DNA of 64,000 nt from an uncultured Opitutia bacterium (GTDB taxonomy: Bacteria; Verrucomicrobiota; Verrucomicrobiia; Opitutales; Opitutaceae), in NCBI GenBank assembly GCA_903825285.1, contig CAIJZY010000031.1, positions 62,001 to 126,000 on the forward strand, given 5' to 3'. The position numbers and the translations under genes were made by a program. The notes under the pieces were generated by a model, which saw only the letters and a list, made by a program, of their open reading frames with translations, was not told the origin of the DNA and ran no database searches. Positions 25,983 to 35,603 of the stretch are shown one piece after another (position 1 is the first letter of the stretch; each line of letters begins with the position of its first letter).

Positions 25983-27779
25983 CTAGACCAGGGAGACGCC
26001 CTTGGGCACGCGGACCACGGTGGTTCCCGCGATCTTGTCGTGCCACGACTGCTTCCCGTCGTCGAAGGCCACCCAGATGAAGCCGAGGCAGAGCACCGCG
26101 AGCGAGAGGAAGCAGCCCAGGGCCCGCACGATGGCGGTGGACCAGTCCAGCTCCCGGTCATCCAGGCGCACCACCTTCAGGCCGCAGACGATGCCGCCGA
26201 TGGTCGTGCCGCGCAGCCGCCACATGCAGGCGCCGTAGGCGGCCATGATGAGCAGGAGCGACTTGCCCGGTGACGGCACCACGGTGAGGACGAGGCCAAC
26301 CAGGATCAGGTCGATCAGCAGGGCTGCGATCCGGATCCAGAAGCCCGCGCGCGGCAGGGTTGAGGCCGACAGGACCGGCGGCGTCGACACCGTCGCGGGG
26401 ACCATCCCGGCCAGTGTCGGAGCCGAGCCATCAGCCGGCGCACCCGGCACGGGCGGCACCACCACCGGGGCCGCGGGCTTGTCGCGCTTCATGCCGAGGA
26501 GGAGCGTGTAGACCACCACGCCAAGGCCGATCCAGCTGAAGAGCTTGTAGAGGATGACACCGAGGAACGGCACCGTGTAGAGGAACAGCACGATCACGCC
26601 GCCCACGAGCACCGTGAGCGCCGGATGCTTTACTCCGAACAACCCGGTGATCCGGCGGCCCAGCCAGGACAGCATGACGGCCTTGCCGAACAGCCCGGTG
26701 AAGAACAGCCCCGCCAGCAGGAAGGGCAAAACCGCGATGCCGATGCCGGTCAGGATGAGCAGGAGGCACGCGATCGGGGCCAGCAGCACGGTCAGCAGCG
26801 CCGCCAGGATGGAATACCCCGGGCGCTGCTCGAGGGTCTCGACGCACTTGTCCATGCCCCGGCCGAACAGCAGCGCGAGGATCACGTAGAAGGCCAGGAA
26901 GCCGAGGGCGATCCACCAGGCCCACATCAGGTGCGGGGCGAAGGCGAGCGGCCGGGCGTACAGGACGCAGTTCACAAACCAGCTGTGCAGCCATTCCAGG
27001 TTGGCGAACACGCCGCCGAGCGCGACGTTCGTGACATGGCCGTGCACCACGGCCTTCGGGTCGCGCGTCACGCTGCCGCCGATCGTGACCACATCGCCCT
27101 TCACCTCGGCCTCGGGCCCGAGGTCCGCGCTGCCGAGCACGACCACGACGGAGTCACCGACCTTGCCGTTGACGTAGGTGTTGCCCAGGACCGAGACGGT
27201 GGCGTTGCCCACCGGGCCGGTCGCGCGGGTGTTGCCGAAAACCGAGACCACGGAGTCGGCGACCTCGCCCTCGCTCGTGGCATTCCCCATGACGGACACC
27301 ACGACCTCGGCCTTCTGGCCCTTGCCGAGGTAGGAGTCGTGCCCGACGTTGACGATCTCATTGTCCCGGTCGGCATCGCTCTTGAGCCGGATCCGCCGTT
27401 GATGATGCGACGGCGCCTCGCCCGAGGTGGGCTCGTCGAGACGGCGGAGCTTGGGCTCCTCCGTCGACGGCGCGGCGGTCGCCGCGGAAACCGGGGCGGA
27501 AGCAGGCGCGGCCACAGTGACCGGCGCCGCGGCCGGAGCGGGGGCTGGCTCGGCGGGGGCCGTCGCCGCCGGTGTGACAGTGGTCGCGGGCGTCGGAGCG
27601 GGAACGGCGGGAGCGGCGGGAGCGGCCACAGCGGCCGGGGCCACCTTCTCCGACCCGGAGGCGGGTGTGGTGGCCGGCGTGGCGGGCATCGGCGACTGCT
27701 GGGCGAAGGAGACCAGCGCCAGGCTGATGCCCAGGGTCAGGGCGGCGCTAAGGAAAAGTTGGCGGGGAGACGTGTTCAT
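25983..27779 (-). CDS. Membrane protein with polymer-forming beta-helix repeats and C-terminal RDD domain
   Basis: The 598-aa protein has an N-terminal signal or anchor helix (10-26) and an Ala/Pro-rich linker to about 110. Short beta-repeats with VSVxGN periodicity (about 140-230) follow, of the bactofilin-like polymer-forming type. Four to five membrane helices lie at about 245-420, and an RDD domain at about 475-598 (RAGFWIRIAALLID, LRGTTIGGIVCGLKVV). RDD domains occur in transport-related membrane proteins of unknown mechanism. The gene follows the sigma factor and the small membrane protein and probably belongs to the same unit. The combination is unusual. Confidence 0.75.
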   Translation of the reverse strand: MNTSPRQLFLSAALTLGISLALVSFAQQSPMPATPATTPASGSEKVAPAAVAAPAAPAVPAPTPATTVTPAATAPAEPAPAPAAAPVTVAAPASAPVSAATAAPSTEEPKLRRLDEPTSGEAPSHHQRRIRLKSDADRDNEIVNVGHDSYLGKGQKAEVVVSVMGNATSEGEVADSVVSVFGNTRATGPVGNATVSVLGNTYVNGKVGDSVVVVLGSADLGPEAEVKGDVVTIGGSVTRDPKAVVHGHVTNVALGGVFANLEWLHSWFVNCVLYARPLAFAPHLMWAWWIALGFLAFYVILALLFGRGMDKCVETLEQRPGYSILAALLTVLLAPIACLLLILTGIGIAVLPFLLAGLFFTGLFGKAVMLSWLGRRITGLFGVKHPALTVLVGGVIVLFLYTVPFLGVILYKLFSWIGLGVVVYTLLLGMKRDKPAAPVVVPPVPGAPADGSAPTLAGMVPATVSTPPVLSASTLPRAGFWIRIAALLIDLILVGLVLTVVPSPGKSLLLIMAAYGACMWRLRGTTIGGIVCGLKVVRLDDRELDWSTAIVRALGCFLSLAVLCLGFIWVAFDDGKQSWHDKIAGTTVVRVPKGVSLV

Positions 27780-27794
27780 GGGAAATGCGGGGGG

Positions 27795-28265
27795 TTAACG
27801 GTTGGCGTAGAGGGTCCGGTAGGCGGTGGCGCCCAATCCGAACAGGGCGGCGTACATCGCGCCGACAAAGGCCAGGCCGCCGTAGAGCCAGAGCGGGGGG
27901 ATGCTGCGGTAAAGGGTGCCGGCGCAGGCGCTGATGCCCTGCACGATGGAGGCGCCGGTTCCGATCCAGGCCTGCGGGGCGCTGAAGGCGCTGGCGAATT
28001 GGGCGGAGTCGAAGCCCGCCATCACCCAGACCGTGGCCATGAGTACCAGCTTGGCCACGGCCGCGGAGCTGATCAGGAAGGCCACGCGGGCCGGCATCGG
28101 CCACTGGGCGAACGACTGCCGCCACCAGGGGCGGGCGGCGCGCGCCTCGATGGCGGCGAGCACCCGGCCCTCGAGCGTGCGCGGGGCGCGGTGGAGCGGG
28201 ACCGAACGCAGGGTCCGATGGATGGTCTGGGCGAGTTCCTCAGGAGAAGGTTTCATGGCGCTCAC
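27795..28265 (-). CDS. Small membrane protein coupled to an ECF sigma factor (possible anti-sigma)
   Basis: The 156-aa protein has a charged, soluble N-terminus (about 50 residues) and two membrane segments (about 63-83 and 122-148). It has the general plan of an anti-sigma factor, but I see no zinc-binding HxxxCxxC motif. Its GTG start overlaps the TGA of the sigma gene (GTGA), which implies translational coupling; an ATG three codons later is the alternative. Its role as the sigma regulator is inferred from position only. Confidence 0.65.
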   Translation of the reverse strand: MSAMKPSPEELAQTIHRTLRSVPLHRAPRTLEGRVLAAIEARAARPWWRQSFAQWPMPARVAFLISSAAVAKLVLMATVWVMAGFDSAQFASAFSAPQAWIGTGASIVQGISACAGTLYRSIPPLWLYGGLAFVGAMYAALFGLGATAYRTLYANR

Positions 28266-28861
28266 GAGTTGAAATGTTCGGCCCGGGCGCCGCTGCGCGC
28301 CAGGATCTGGGCCAGGGCCGCGCGGGCGCGGAGAATGTCGGTCTTCACTTTGGCGAGGGACACGCGCAGCTTCCGCGCGATCTCCTCATAAGGCATGTCC
28401 TCGAAATGGAACAGCACCAGCGGCACCCGCTGGTGTTCGGGCAGCTTCGCCAGCGCCTCCTCCACCAGCTGCCGGCGGTCCTCGGCGTCCACGTCCGCAA
28501 AGAACGTGTCCGGCGCCGCAAACTCGACCTCCGGTTGGTCCGTCTCGCTCCCGCCATCCTCGCGCCGGAACTCCGAGAAGAACCGCCACCGGTTGCGGTA
28601 GCGGGAAAGGTGGTTGAGCGAGAGGTTGGTCGCGACCGTCTTCAGCCAGCCGCCGGCCGTCGGGCTCGAGGCCAGGTTGTCGAAATGCTCATGCGCCTTC
28701 AGGAAGACTTCCTGGGAGATGTCTTCCGCCTGCGCCTCGTTTTTCACGAGCCGCACCGCAGTGGAGTAGACCATGTCCTGGTAGGCTCGCATGAACGTGG
28801 TAAAGTCGGCCGGAGGGATCAGCCCCGAGGGTGGTGTTTGCACTGGAGGTTCATCGTTCAT
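28262..28861 (-). CDS. ECF-type RNA polymerase sigma factor
   Basis: The 199-aa protein has sigma region 2 at about residues 20-85 (YQDMVYSTAVRLVKNEAQAEDISQEVFLKAH holds the DISQEVF core) and region 4 at about 128-180 (LPEHQRVPLVLFHFEDMPYEEIARKL, then the recognition helix). The linker is acidic. The start giving MNDEPPVQ is chosen; upstream codons are open but unlike the family. It leads a minus-strand unit with a coupled membrane protein and the beta-helix/RDD protein, which may be both regulator and target. Confidence 0.9.
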   Translation of the reverse strand: MNDEPPVQTPPSGLIPPADFTTFMRAYQDMVYSTAVRLVKNEAQAEDISQEVFLKAHEHFDNLASSPTAGGWLKTVATNLSLNHLSRYRNRWRFFSEFRREDGGSETDQPEVEFAAPDTFFADVDAEDRRQLVEEALAKLPEHQRVPLVLFHFEDMPYEEIARKLRVSLAKVKTDILRARAALAQILARSGARAEHFNS

Positions 28862-29082
28862 GCCCAGAACACGGCCCCGGCCGGAAAGTCGCACATTCTT
28901 CCTACTCCCCAAATCCCACAGGGCGAGCGCATAAGCCCTCCGGACTATCCCGCCCGGCCCCGCCCACCCCGGTTGGCGGGCAGGCTAACGGCGGCAATTA
29001 GCCGCCGTATTGCTCCATTTGGAGTAACCTGCCGCCCTTGCCAATTCCGACCCCCGGGGGAAACTGCCGAAAACGTTCCCCC

Positions 29083-32082
29083 ATGGCTACCTTCCTCACC
29101 CCGGACCCCAAGATTGAATCCGCCGTTCGCGCCAAGGGCGAACAGCTCTTCGCGCTCATGGACCAGCAGCCGCCCCCGGCGCTGTTCTCCAAAAAGGGCG
29201 CCTATGCCCGGCTGATGGAGTGGTCGATGAAGGACCCGGTATTCAAGACCCAGCTCTTCCGGTTCGTCGACGTCCTCCCCTCCCTCAACACCTCCGCCGA
29301 GATCGTCCGCCACCTCCAGGAGTACCTCGGCGACAAGGCCGTCGCGCTCAACCCGGCCCTCAAGGCCGGCCTCGCCGCGTCCTCGTTCGCCCCCGCCCTG
29401 GTCGCCGCGCCGGTGAAGGCGCAGATCGTGGACATGGCCGGCCAGTTCGTGGCGGGCCAGACTGGTGACGACCTGATCAAGCAGATCCGCCGGAACGCCA
29501 AGCTCGGCCTCGCCACCACGATCGACCTGCTCGGCGAGACCGTGGTCAACGACGCCGAGGCCGACGTCTTCCTGCGGCGCAACCTCGAGGTGCTCGACTC
29601 GGTCTCGAAGTTCTTCGCCGCGGAGCCCTCGCCGGCGTTCAGCGATGTCGGGCCGAAGGGTCCGATCCCGCGCCTGAACCTCTCCGTCAAGATCTCGGCC
29701 CTCACCCCCGACGTCCATCCCGCCGACCCGGAGAACTCCATCGCCGCGCTGAAGGAGCGGCTCCGCCCGATCCTGCGCCGAGCCACGGAGGTCGGGGCGC
29801 TGATCAACTTCGACATGGAGAGCTACAAGCTGAAGGACCTCACGCTCGCCCTCTTCAAGTCCATCTTCGAGGAGCCGGAGTTCCGCCAGCAGCCCGCCAT
29901 CGGCATCGCCCTGCAGGCCTACCTGCGCGACTGCGAGGCCGACCTCCGCGACCTCGTCGCCTGGGCCCGGCGGCACCAGCGCCCGCTGAACGTCCGCCTC
30001 GTGAAGGGCGCGTACTGGGACTACGAGACCATCATCGCCCAGCAGCGCGGCTGGCCCATCCCGGTCTGGCAGCGGAAGCCCGAGTCCGACGCGAACTATG
30101 AGAAGCTCACGGTGTTCCTGCTCGAGAACATCGACCTCATCACGCCCAACTTCGCCTCCCACAACGTCCGCTCCGTCGCCCACGCCATCGCCCAGGCCGA
30201 GCGCCTCGGCGTCGACCCGCGGGCCTACGAGTTCCAGGCCCTCTTCGGCATGGCCGACGAGCTGAAGGTCTCGCTGCTGAAGATGGGCCATCGCGTCCGT
30301 GAGTACTGCGCCATCGGCGAGCTCCTGCCCGGCATGGCCTACCTCGTCCGGCGCCTGCTGGAGAACACCTCCAACGAGGGCTTCCTCCGCATCAAGAACA
30401 TGGGCGAGGCGACCAAGGAGCAGCTCCTCGGCAACCCCGCCGCCGCGATCGCCGCCGCCCCCGAGCCGCTCGCCCGCCGCCCCCTCCCGGCCGGCGCCTT
30501 CGTCAACGCCGCCAACACCGACTTCTCCCTCGCCGCCAACCGCGAGAAGCAGCGCGTCGCGCTGCAGCACTACGAGTCCGCCCAGCTGGGCAAGAAGTGG
30601 CCGCTCGTCATCAACGGCCGCAAGATCTCCGACCGGCCCTTCCTGCCGTCCGTCAATCCGGCGCGGCCGTCCCAGGTCGTGGGCTACTGGGCCAAGGGCA
30701 CGGTGCAGGACGCCGATGACGCCGTCGCCGCCGCCGTCGCCTACTTTCCGAAATGGCGCAGCACGCCCGTCGCCGAGCGCGCCGCCATCCTCCTGCGCGC
30801 GGCCGACCTCATGGAGTCGCGCCGCCTGGAGATCAACGCGCTCCTCATCCTCGAGGCCGGCAAGCCGTGGGTCGAGGCCGACGGCGACGTCTCCGAGGCG
30901 ATCGACTTCCTGCGGTTCTACGCCATCGAGATGCAGCGGATGGCCCGGCCGGTCGTCACGCAGGCCGTGCCCGGCGAGCGCTGCGTCCAGACCTGGACGC
31001 CCCGCGGCGTCGGCGTCGCCGTCGCCCCGTGGAACTTCCCGCTCGCCATCCTCACCGGCCTGACCGTCGCCCCGCTCGTCGCGGGCAACTGCGTCATCAT
31101 CAAGCCCGCCCGCCAGACCTCGGTCATCGGCGCGCTCCTGATGGAGGTCATGCAGGCGGCCGGCGTGCCCGCGGGCGCGCTGCACTACCTGCCCTGCTCC
31201 GGCGCCGACGCCGGCGCGCACCTCGTCGCCCACCCCCAGGTCGACTTCATCGCCTTCACCGGCTCGCGCGCGGTGGGCTGCGGGATCTGGGAGGAGGCCG
31301 GCCAGACGCGGCCGGGCCAGCTCAACCTCAAGAAGGTCGTCTGCGAGATGGGCGGCAAGAACGCCATGGTCATCGACAACGACGCCGACCTCGACGAGGC
31401 CATCCCCGCCGCGCTCTACAGCGCGTTCGGCTACGCCGGGCAGAAATGCTCGGCGCTCTCCCGCCTGATCGTCCTCGAGGGCGTGTACGACAAGTTCGTC
31501 GACCGCTTCCTCGCCGCGTGCCCCAGCTTCCCGGTGGGCGATCCCGCCCACCCCGGCACGATCGTCAACCCGGTCATCGACGAGGCCGCGCAGAAATCCA
31601 TCCTCGGCTACATCGAGGCCGGCAAGCGCGAGTGCACGCTGGCCTGGCAGGCCAAGCTCGCCCCGGAGGTCGCCGCGTCTGGCGGATACTACGTGCCGCC
31701 GACCGTCTTCACGGGCTGCAAGGTCGAGCACACCATCGTGCGCGAGGAGATCTTCGGGCCCGTGCTTGCCATCCTCAAGGCCAAGGACCTCGACGAGGCG
31801 TTCGCCATGGTGAACGCGAGCGACTACGCCCTCACCGCGGGCTTCTTCTCGCGCAGTCCCCGCGCCCTCGAGCGCGCGCAGCAGGAGATGATCGTCGGCA
31901 ACCTCTACCTCAACCGCGGCTGCACCGGCGCGGTCGTCGAGCGCCATCCGTTCGGCGGCTTCAAGATGTCCGGCGGCGGCACCAAGGCCGGCGGCCGGGA
32001 ATACCTCGAGAACTTCCTGTTCCCGCGGCTGGTCGCCGAGAACGTCATCCGCCGCGGCTTCACCCCGCCGGAGGAGGCGTGA
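29083..32082 (+). CDS. putA: Bifunctional proline dehydrogenase / glutamate-semialdehyde dehydrogenase
   Basis: A 999-aa fusion that oxidises proline to glutamate. Residues about 110-460 form the FAD proline dehydrogenase barrel (VRLVKGAYWDYE, YEFQALFGM, YLVRRLLENTSNEGFL). Residues about 510-990 form the NAD aldehyde dehydrogenase, with E755 in CEMGGKN and the catalytic cysteine C789 in GQKCSAL. There is no N-terminal ribbon-helix-helix DNA-binding domain, so it is not a self-regulating trifunctional PutA. It is a single-gene unit with a 221-base leader shared with the divergent sigma factor. Confidence 0.95.
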   Translation: MATFLTPDPKIESAVRAKGEQLFALMDQQPPPALFSKKGAYARLMEWSMKDPVFKTQLFRFVDVLPSLNTSAEIVRHLQEYLGDKAVALNPALKAGLAASSFAPALVAAPVKAQIVDMAGQFVAGQTGDDLIKQIRRNAKLGLATTIDLLGETVVNDAEADVFLRRNLEVLDSVSKFFAAEPSPAFSDVGPKGPIPRLNLSVKISALTPDVHPADPENSIAALKERLRPILRRATEVGALINFDMESYKLKDLTLALFKSIFEEPEFRQQPAIGIALQAYLRDCEADLRDLVAWARRHQRPLNVRLVKGAYWDYETIIAQQRGWPIPVWQRKPESDANYEKLTVFLLENIDLITPNFASHNVRSVAHAIAQAERLGVDPRAYEFQALFGMADELKVSLLKMGHRVREYCAIGELLPGMAYLVRRLLENTSNEGFLRIKNMGEATKEQLLGNPAAAIAAAPEPLARRPLPAGAFVNAANTDFSLAANREKQRVALQHYESAQLGKKWPLVINGRKISDRPFLPSVNPARPSQVVGYWAKGTVQDADDAVAAAVAYFPKWRSTPVAERAAILLRAADLMESRRLEINALLILEAGKPWVEADGDVSEAIDFLRFYAIEMQRMARPVVTQAVPGERCVQTWTPRGVGVAVAPWNFPLAILTGLTVAPLVAGNCVIIKPARQTSVIGALLMEVMQAAGVPAGALHYLPCSGADAGAHLVAHPQVDFIAFTGSRAVGCGIWEEAGQTRPGQLNLKKVVCEMGGKNAMVIDNDADLDEAIPAALYSAFGYAGQKCSALSRLIVLEGVYDKFVDRFLAACPSFPVGDPAHPGTIVNPVIDEAAQKSILGYIEAGKRECTLAWQAKLAPEVAASGGYYVPPTVFTGCKVEHTIVREEIFGPVLAILKAKDLDEAFAMVNASDYALTAGFFSRSPRALERAQQEMIVGNLYLNRGCTGAVVERHPFGGFKMSGGGTKAGGREYLENFLFPRLVAENVIRRGFTPPEEA

Positions 32083-32101
32083 GCCCGGCCCGCGTCCGAC
32101 C

Positions 32102-32908
32102 CTAGAAATTCAGCGCCTTCATCGGCCCGATCTTCACGCCGAAGCGCTCGCTGTACGGCTTCACCCGCTTGAAGTCGGAGCGCTTCGCGTCGAAGCTGGC
32201 CTCCAGCTTCATGAAGAGCAGGGTCGCGCTGAAATCGCCGCTCATGCGGACGACCGCCGTGGCGTGGGTCGCGTCCACCGCGGCGAAGTCCACGCCGCCG
32301 GACGCACCGGTGATCTTGAACACCAGCTTCAGCCGGATGGACTCGCGCTGGCGCAGGTCCACGCGCTCGAACGTGCGGCCTTGCCGGTTCACGCGGACCA
32401 GGAGCTGCACCTTCTCGATCGGAAACGTCGCGCGGCCGTCGTTGCGCATCGGCACCTCGTACGTGACGCTGGCGGCGTCCTCCGCCACGACCATGGCATG
32501 CGCGAGGTCGACCGAGGCCTTGCCGCCGTCGATGCTGAAGTGCTGCAGCCGCGAGCTGGCGGTCCGTCCCTCCTCCTCGTCCTTCATCAGCCTGTCCCCG
32601 CGCTTCTCGCCCCGGCGGCGGTAGCTCTCCAGCTGGCGCTTCGTCGGCGGTTTCCCGTCGATCAGCATCGGCTGGTACTGCTCGCCATAGGGCCTGGAGG
32701 GGTCGAACCGCACCTGCGTGACGGACTGCGGCACCCCGTGCTCATCGGTCGTGGTCCGGGTCTCGGTGTAGGCCCAGTGGTCAAAGTCGGCCGCATATTT
32801 CGTCAGCGCGTCGAGGAGCAGCGGCGGCACGCCCTCCGTCTCCTCGGCGCGGGCCGGCAGGAGGGAGAGCAAGGCAAGCAGCAGCAGAACGAATGGGGGG
32901 CGGCGCAT
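32102..32908 (-). CDS. Secreted protein of unknown function
   Basis: A 268-aa protein with a clear signal peptide (RRPPFVLLLLALLSLLPARA). The mature part is rich in charged residues and likely beta strands: a WAYTETRTTTDEHG segment near residue 47, a basic SYRRRGEKRGDRLMKDEEEG helix near 100, and later strands ending in NF. I do not recognise the family. It is the second gene of a possible unit with PEP carboxykinase, from which a heptamer array separates it, and it converges on putA. Confidence 0.6.
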   Translation of the reverse strand: MRRPPFVLLLLALLSLLPARAEETEGVPPLLLDALTKYAADFDHWAYTETRTTTDEHGVPQSVTQVRFDPSRPYGEQYQPMLIDGKPPTKRQLESYRRRGEKRGDRLMKDEEEGRTASSRLQHFSIDGGKASVDLAHAMVVAEDAASVTYEVPMRNDGRATFPIEKVQLLVRVNRQGRTFERVDLRQRESIRLKLVFKITGASGGVDFAAVDATHATAVVRMSGDFSATLLFMKLEASFDAKRSDFKRVKPYSERFGVKIGPMKALNF

Positions 32909-32976
32909 TAGCCGTTTGAACCGAGCACCGCCCGCCTCGTTCCACAAGAATTTTTCCCGGACGCTTGTCCCTGGGC

Positions 32977-33016
32977 TTTCCCTCGAATTTCGAATTTTCG
33001 CCTTCGAGTTTTCCCA
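32977..33016. repeat. Heptamer array after the PEP carboxykinase stop codon
   Basis: Six 7-base units of the word TCGAATT/TTCGCCT fill the space up to the pckG stop codon (33018-33020). No complementary partner arm is visible. The same word in the same orientation abuts two other minus-strand stop codons, at 48094-48130 and 49967-50004. Confidence 0.7.
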
Positions 33017-33017
33017 G

Positions 33018-34844
33018 CTACATCCGGCAGATCAGCAGCTCGCGCTCGAACAGCAGCTCCTTCGGCAGGTGGGCGTGCAGGTCGATGAACAGCTCCTCGT
33101 GCCCGAGCACCTCGGCGCGCCAGGCGGCGCGGTCGAACGCCTGCAGCTCGTCGAATTTCTCGCGGGGGAAGTCCATGCCCTCCCACTCGAGGTCCTCGTA
33201 GCGCGGCATCCAGCCGATCGGCGTCTCCTTCGCGCGGCCGCCGCCGCGGGCGCGGTCGACGACCCACTTGAGCACGCGCATGTTGTCCGAGAAGCCGGGC
33301 CACATGAACTTCCCGTCCTTGTCCTTCCGGAACCAGTTCACGTGGAAGATGCGCGGGGTTTCCGAAAGGCTGCGCTGCATGTTGATCCAGTGGCGGAAAT
33401 AGTCGCCCATGTGGTAGCCGCAGAACGGCAGCATGGCGAACGGGTCGCGGCGGACCTTGCCGACCGCGCCCGCGGCGGCCGCGGTCATCTCGGAGCCCAT
33501 CGTGGCGCCGACGTAGACGCCGCTCGACCAGTTGAACGCCTGGTAGATCAGGGGCATGGTCGTGGCGCGCCGCCCGCCGAAGATGAAGGCGCTGATCGGC
33601 ACGCCCTCGGGATTCTCCCAGTCGGGGTCGATGGTCGGGCACTGCGACGCCGGCGCGGTGAAGCGCGAGTTCGGGTGCGCGGCCTTGGCGCCGGTCTGCA
33701 GCGCCATCTCGGGCGTCCAGCGCTTGCCCTGCCAGTCGAGGCACTCGGCCGGCGCGTCGCCGGTCATGCCCTCCCACCACACGCCGCCGTCGGGCGTGAG
33801 CGCCACGTTGGTGAAGATCGTGTTCCGCGACAGCGCCGCCATGGCGTTCGGGTTCGTGGAGTGGCTGGTGCCGGGCGCGACGCCGAAGAAACCCGCCTCG
33901 GGGTTGATCGCGCGCAGCCGGCCGTCGGGGCCGGGCTTGATCCACGCGATGTCGTCGCCGACCGTCCAGACCTTCCAGCCCTTCCGCGCGAAGGCCTTCG
34001 GCGGGATGAGCATGGCGAAGTTGGTCTTGCCGCAGGCGCTCGGGAAGGCCGCGGCCACGTAGGTCTTCTCGCCGTGGGGGTTCTCGACGCCGAGGATGAG
34101 CATGTGCTCGGCCATCCAGCCCTCGTCGCGCGCCATCGCGCTCGCGATGCGCAGCGCGAAGCACTTCTTGCCCAGCAGCGCGTTGCCGCCGTAGCCGGAG
34201 CCAAAGCTCCAGATCTCGCGCGTCTCCGGGAAGTGCACGATGTACTTCTCCTTGTTGCACGGCCAGGACACGTCCTTCTGCCCGGGCGCCAGGGGCAGGC
34301 CCACGGAATGCATGCAGGGCACCACCCGGCGGAAATCCTCGTCAATCAGGTCGAAGACCTTCTGGCCGATGCGGGCCATGATGCGCATGTTGACGACCAC
34401 GTAGGGCGAGTCGGTCAGCTCGACGCCGATCTGGGACATGGGGGATCCGATCGGCCCCATGCTGAACGCGAGCACGTACATCGTCCGCCCCTGCATGCAG
34501 CCGCTGAAGAGCCCGCGGAGGGTCTTCTTCATCTCGTAGGGATTGACCCAGTTGTTGGTCGGACCGGCGGAGTCCTTGGACTGGCTGCAGATGAAGGTGC
34601 GGTCCTCGACCCGGGCCACGTCGCTGGCGTCCGAGCGCGCATAATAGCAGCCGGGCCACTTGTGCTGGTTGAGTTTGACGAAGGTGCCGCTGGCGACCAA
34701 CTGCCCGCAGAGGTGGTCATACTCCTCCTGCGAGCCGTCCACCCAGTGCAGGGCGGCCGGCTGGCAGAGGGCGACCATCTTCTCGACCCAGCGCAGGAGG
34801 TGGGGATTCCGGCTCAGGGGCTTGGTGGAAGCGTGTTTTTCCAT
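33018..34844 (-). CDS. pckG: Phosphoenolpyruvate carboxykinase (GTP)
   Basis: It turns oxaloacetate and GTP into PEP, starting gluconeogenesis. The 608-aa protein has the GTP-type P-loop with the hyper-reactive cysteine C271 ([10 protein letters not shown]), the metal site GDDIAW, the [15 protein letters not shown] block and FGGRRATT. Length matches the GTP family and not the ATP family. The start giving MEKHASTK is preferred to one 15 codons upstream. It diverges from the YCII gene. Placed after proline catabolism (PutA), it fits growth on amino acids, an inference from proximity. Confidence 0.95.
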   Translation of the reverse strand: MEKHASTKPLSRNPHLLRWVEKMVALCQPAALHWVDGSQEEYDHLCGQLVASGTFVKLNQHKWPGCYYARSDASDVARVEDRTFICSQSKDSAGPTNNWVNPYEMKKTLRGLFSGCMQGRTMYVLAFSMGPIGSPMSQIGVELTDSPYVVVNMRIMARIGQKVFDLIDEDFRRVVPCMHSVGLPLAPGQKDVSWPCNKEKYIVHFPETREIWSFGSGYGGNALLGKKCFALRIASAMARDEGWMAEHMLILGVENPHGEKTYVAAAFPSACGKTNFAMLIPPKAFARKGWKVWTVGDDIAWIKPGPDGRLRAINPEAGFFGVAPGTSHSTNPNAMAALSRNTIFTNVALTPDGGVWWEGMTGDAPAECLDWQGKRWTPEMALQTGAKAAHPNSRFTAPASQCPTIDPDWENPEGVPISAFIFGGRRATTMPLIYQAFNWSSGVYVGATMGSEMTAAAAGAVGKVRRDPFAMLPFCGYHMGDYFRHWINMQRSLSETPRIFHVNWFRKDKDGKFMWPGFSDNMRVLKWVVDRARGGGRAKETPIGWMPRYEDLEWEGMDFPREKFDELQAFDRAAWRAEVLGHEELFIDLHAHLPKELLFERELLICRM

Positions 34845-34974
34845 GCGCGGAAGCTGCCCGCGACCGTGCGGTGAGTAAACGGGAATCAAGGTCAGCGACC
34901 TGCCAATGAAGCCGGTCTGTCCCCCTCATAAGATGCGACTCGCCCGCCCGCCCGCCGCGCGCCAGTGTGCCCGC

Positions 34975-35412
34975 ATGATGCCCCGCCCGCTGCTTACCCT
35001 CCTGCTGGCCCTCGGCCTCGGCGCCCCGGCGGCGCTCGCCGCGGAACCCAAGGCTCCCGCCACCCCGGCCGCCGCCCCGTCCTCGGATCTCACGACCTAC
35101 TATTTCGGCCTCATCGTGAAGGGACCCAACTACGCCGCCTACGGCAAGGAGGACCGCGCCAAGCTCCAGGCGCTGCACCTCGCAAACATCGAGCGCCTCG
35201 CAAAGCTGGGCAAGCTGCTCGTCGCGGGTCCGTTCGAGGACAATGGCGAGTGGCGCGGCCTCTTCATCTTCAAGTGCGGCTCGCTCGCCGAGGCGCAGGC
35301 GCTCGCCGCCAGCGACCCGGAGGTGCAGACCGGACGGCTGCGGGTCGAGCTTCACCCTTGGATGACCACCAAGGGCTCGATTCACGACCCGGACTTCACG
35401 CCGGCGAAATAA
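34975..35412 (+). CDS. Secreted YCII-related protein
   Basis: From the first of two adjacent ATG codons the protein is 145 aa. A signal peptide (residues 1-23, ALAAE) is followed by a ferredoxin-like YCII domain: YYFGLIVKGPNY near 40, then HLANIERLAKLGKLLVAGPF and SDPEVQTGRLRVELHPW. Soluble YCII proteins are suspected small-molecule binders or lyases; secreted members lack an assigned role. The longer open frame upstream has no signal-like start. A 55-aa membrane gene follows eight bases later. Confidence 0.78.
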   Translation: MMPRPLLTLLLALGLGAPAALAAEPKAPATPAAAPSSDLTTYYFGLIVKGPNYAAYGKEDRAKLQALHLANIERLAKLGKLLVAGPFEDNGEWRGLFIFKCGSLAEAQALAASDPEVQTGRLRVELHPWMTTKGSIHDPDFTPAK

Positions 35413-35420
35413 CCCGTCCC

Positions 35421-35588
35421 ATGGAAAAGCTCTGCATCCTCGTCGGCACCACGCTGGGCGGCTACGCCGGCTGGGCGCTGCCCGAACTCTGCGGGCTGGG
35501 CTTCGGCTGGTGCTTCGCCATCAGCAGCGTCGGCAGCATCGTCGGCGTCTGGGCCGGCTGGAAGCTCGCGCGCAAGCTCGCCGAGTAA
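35421..35588 (+). CDS. Small membrane protein, 55 aa
   Basis: An ATG eight bases after the YCII gene opens a 55-codon frame rich in Gly, Leu and Trp. It has two likely membrane segments (about residues 5-20 and 26-47) joined by a short PELCG turn, and a basic tail (ARKLAE). Coding is supported by third-position GC bias and by close spacing to the upstream gene. The function is unknown. Confidence 0.6.
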   Translation: MEKLCILVGTTLGGYAGWALPELCGLGFGWCFAISSVGSIVGVWAGWKLARKLAE

Positions 35589-35603
35589 GCGGGGCGCCGG
35601 GTC

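Noticed and set aside
28945-31947. A 1000-codon open frame antisense to putA, and similar 800-1100-codon frames antisense to the heparinase-like (40832-44137), TonB (35811-38831) and six-hairpin (44387-46837) genes
   Set aside because: They mirror the codon phase of clear genes in high-GC DNA. Their products are Arg/Ala/Gly/Asp-rich low-complexity chains with no family motif.
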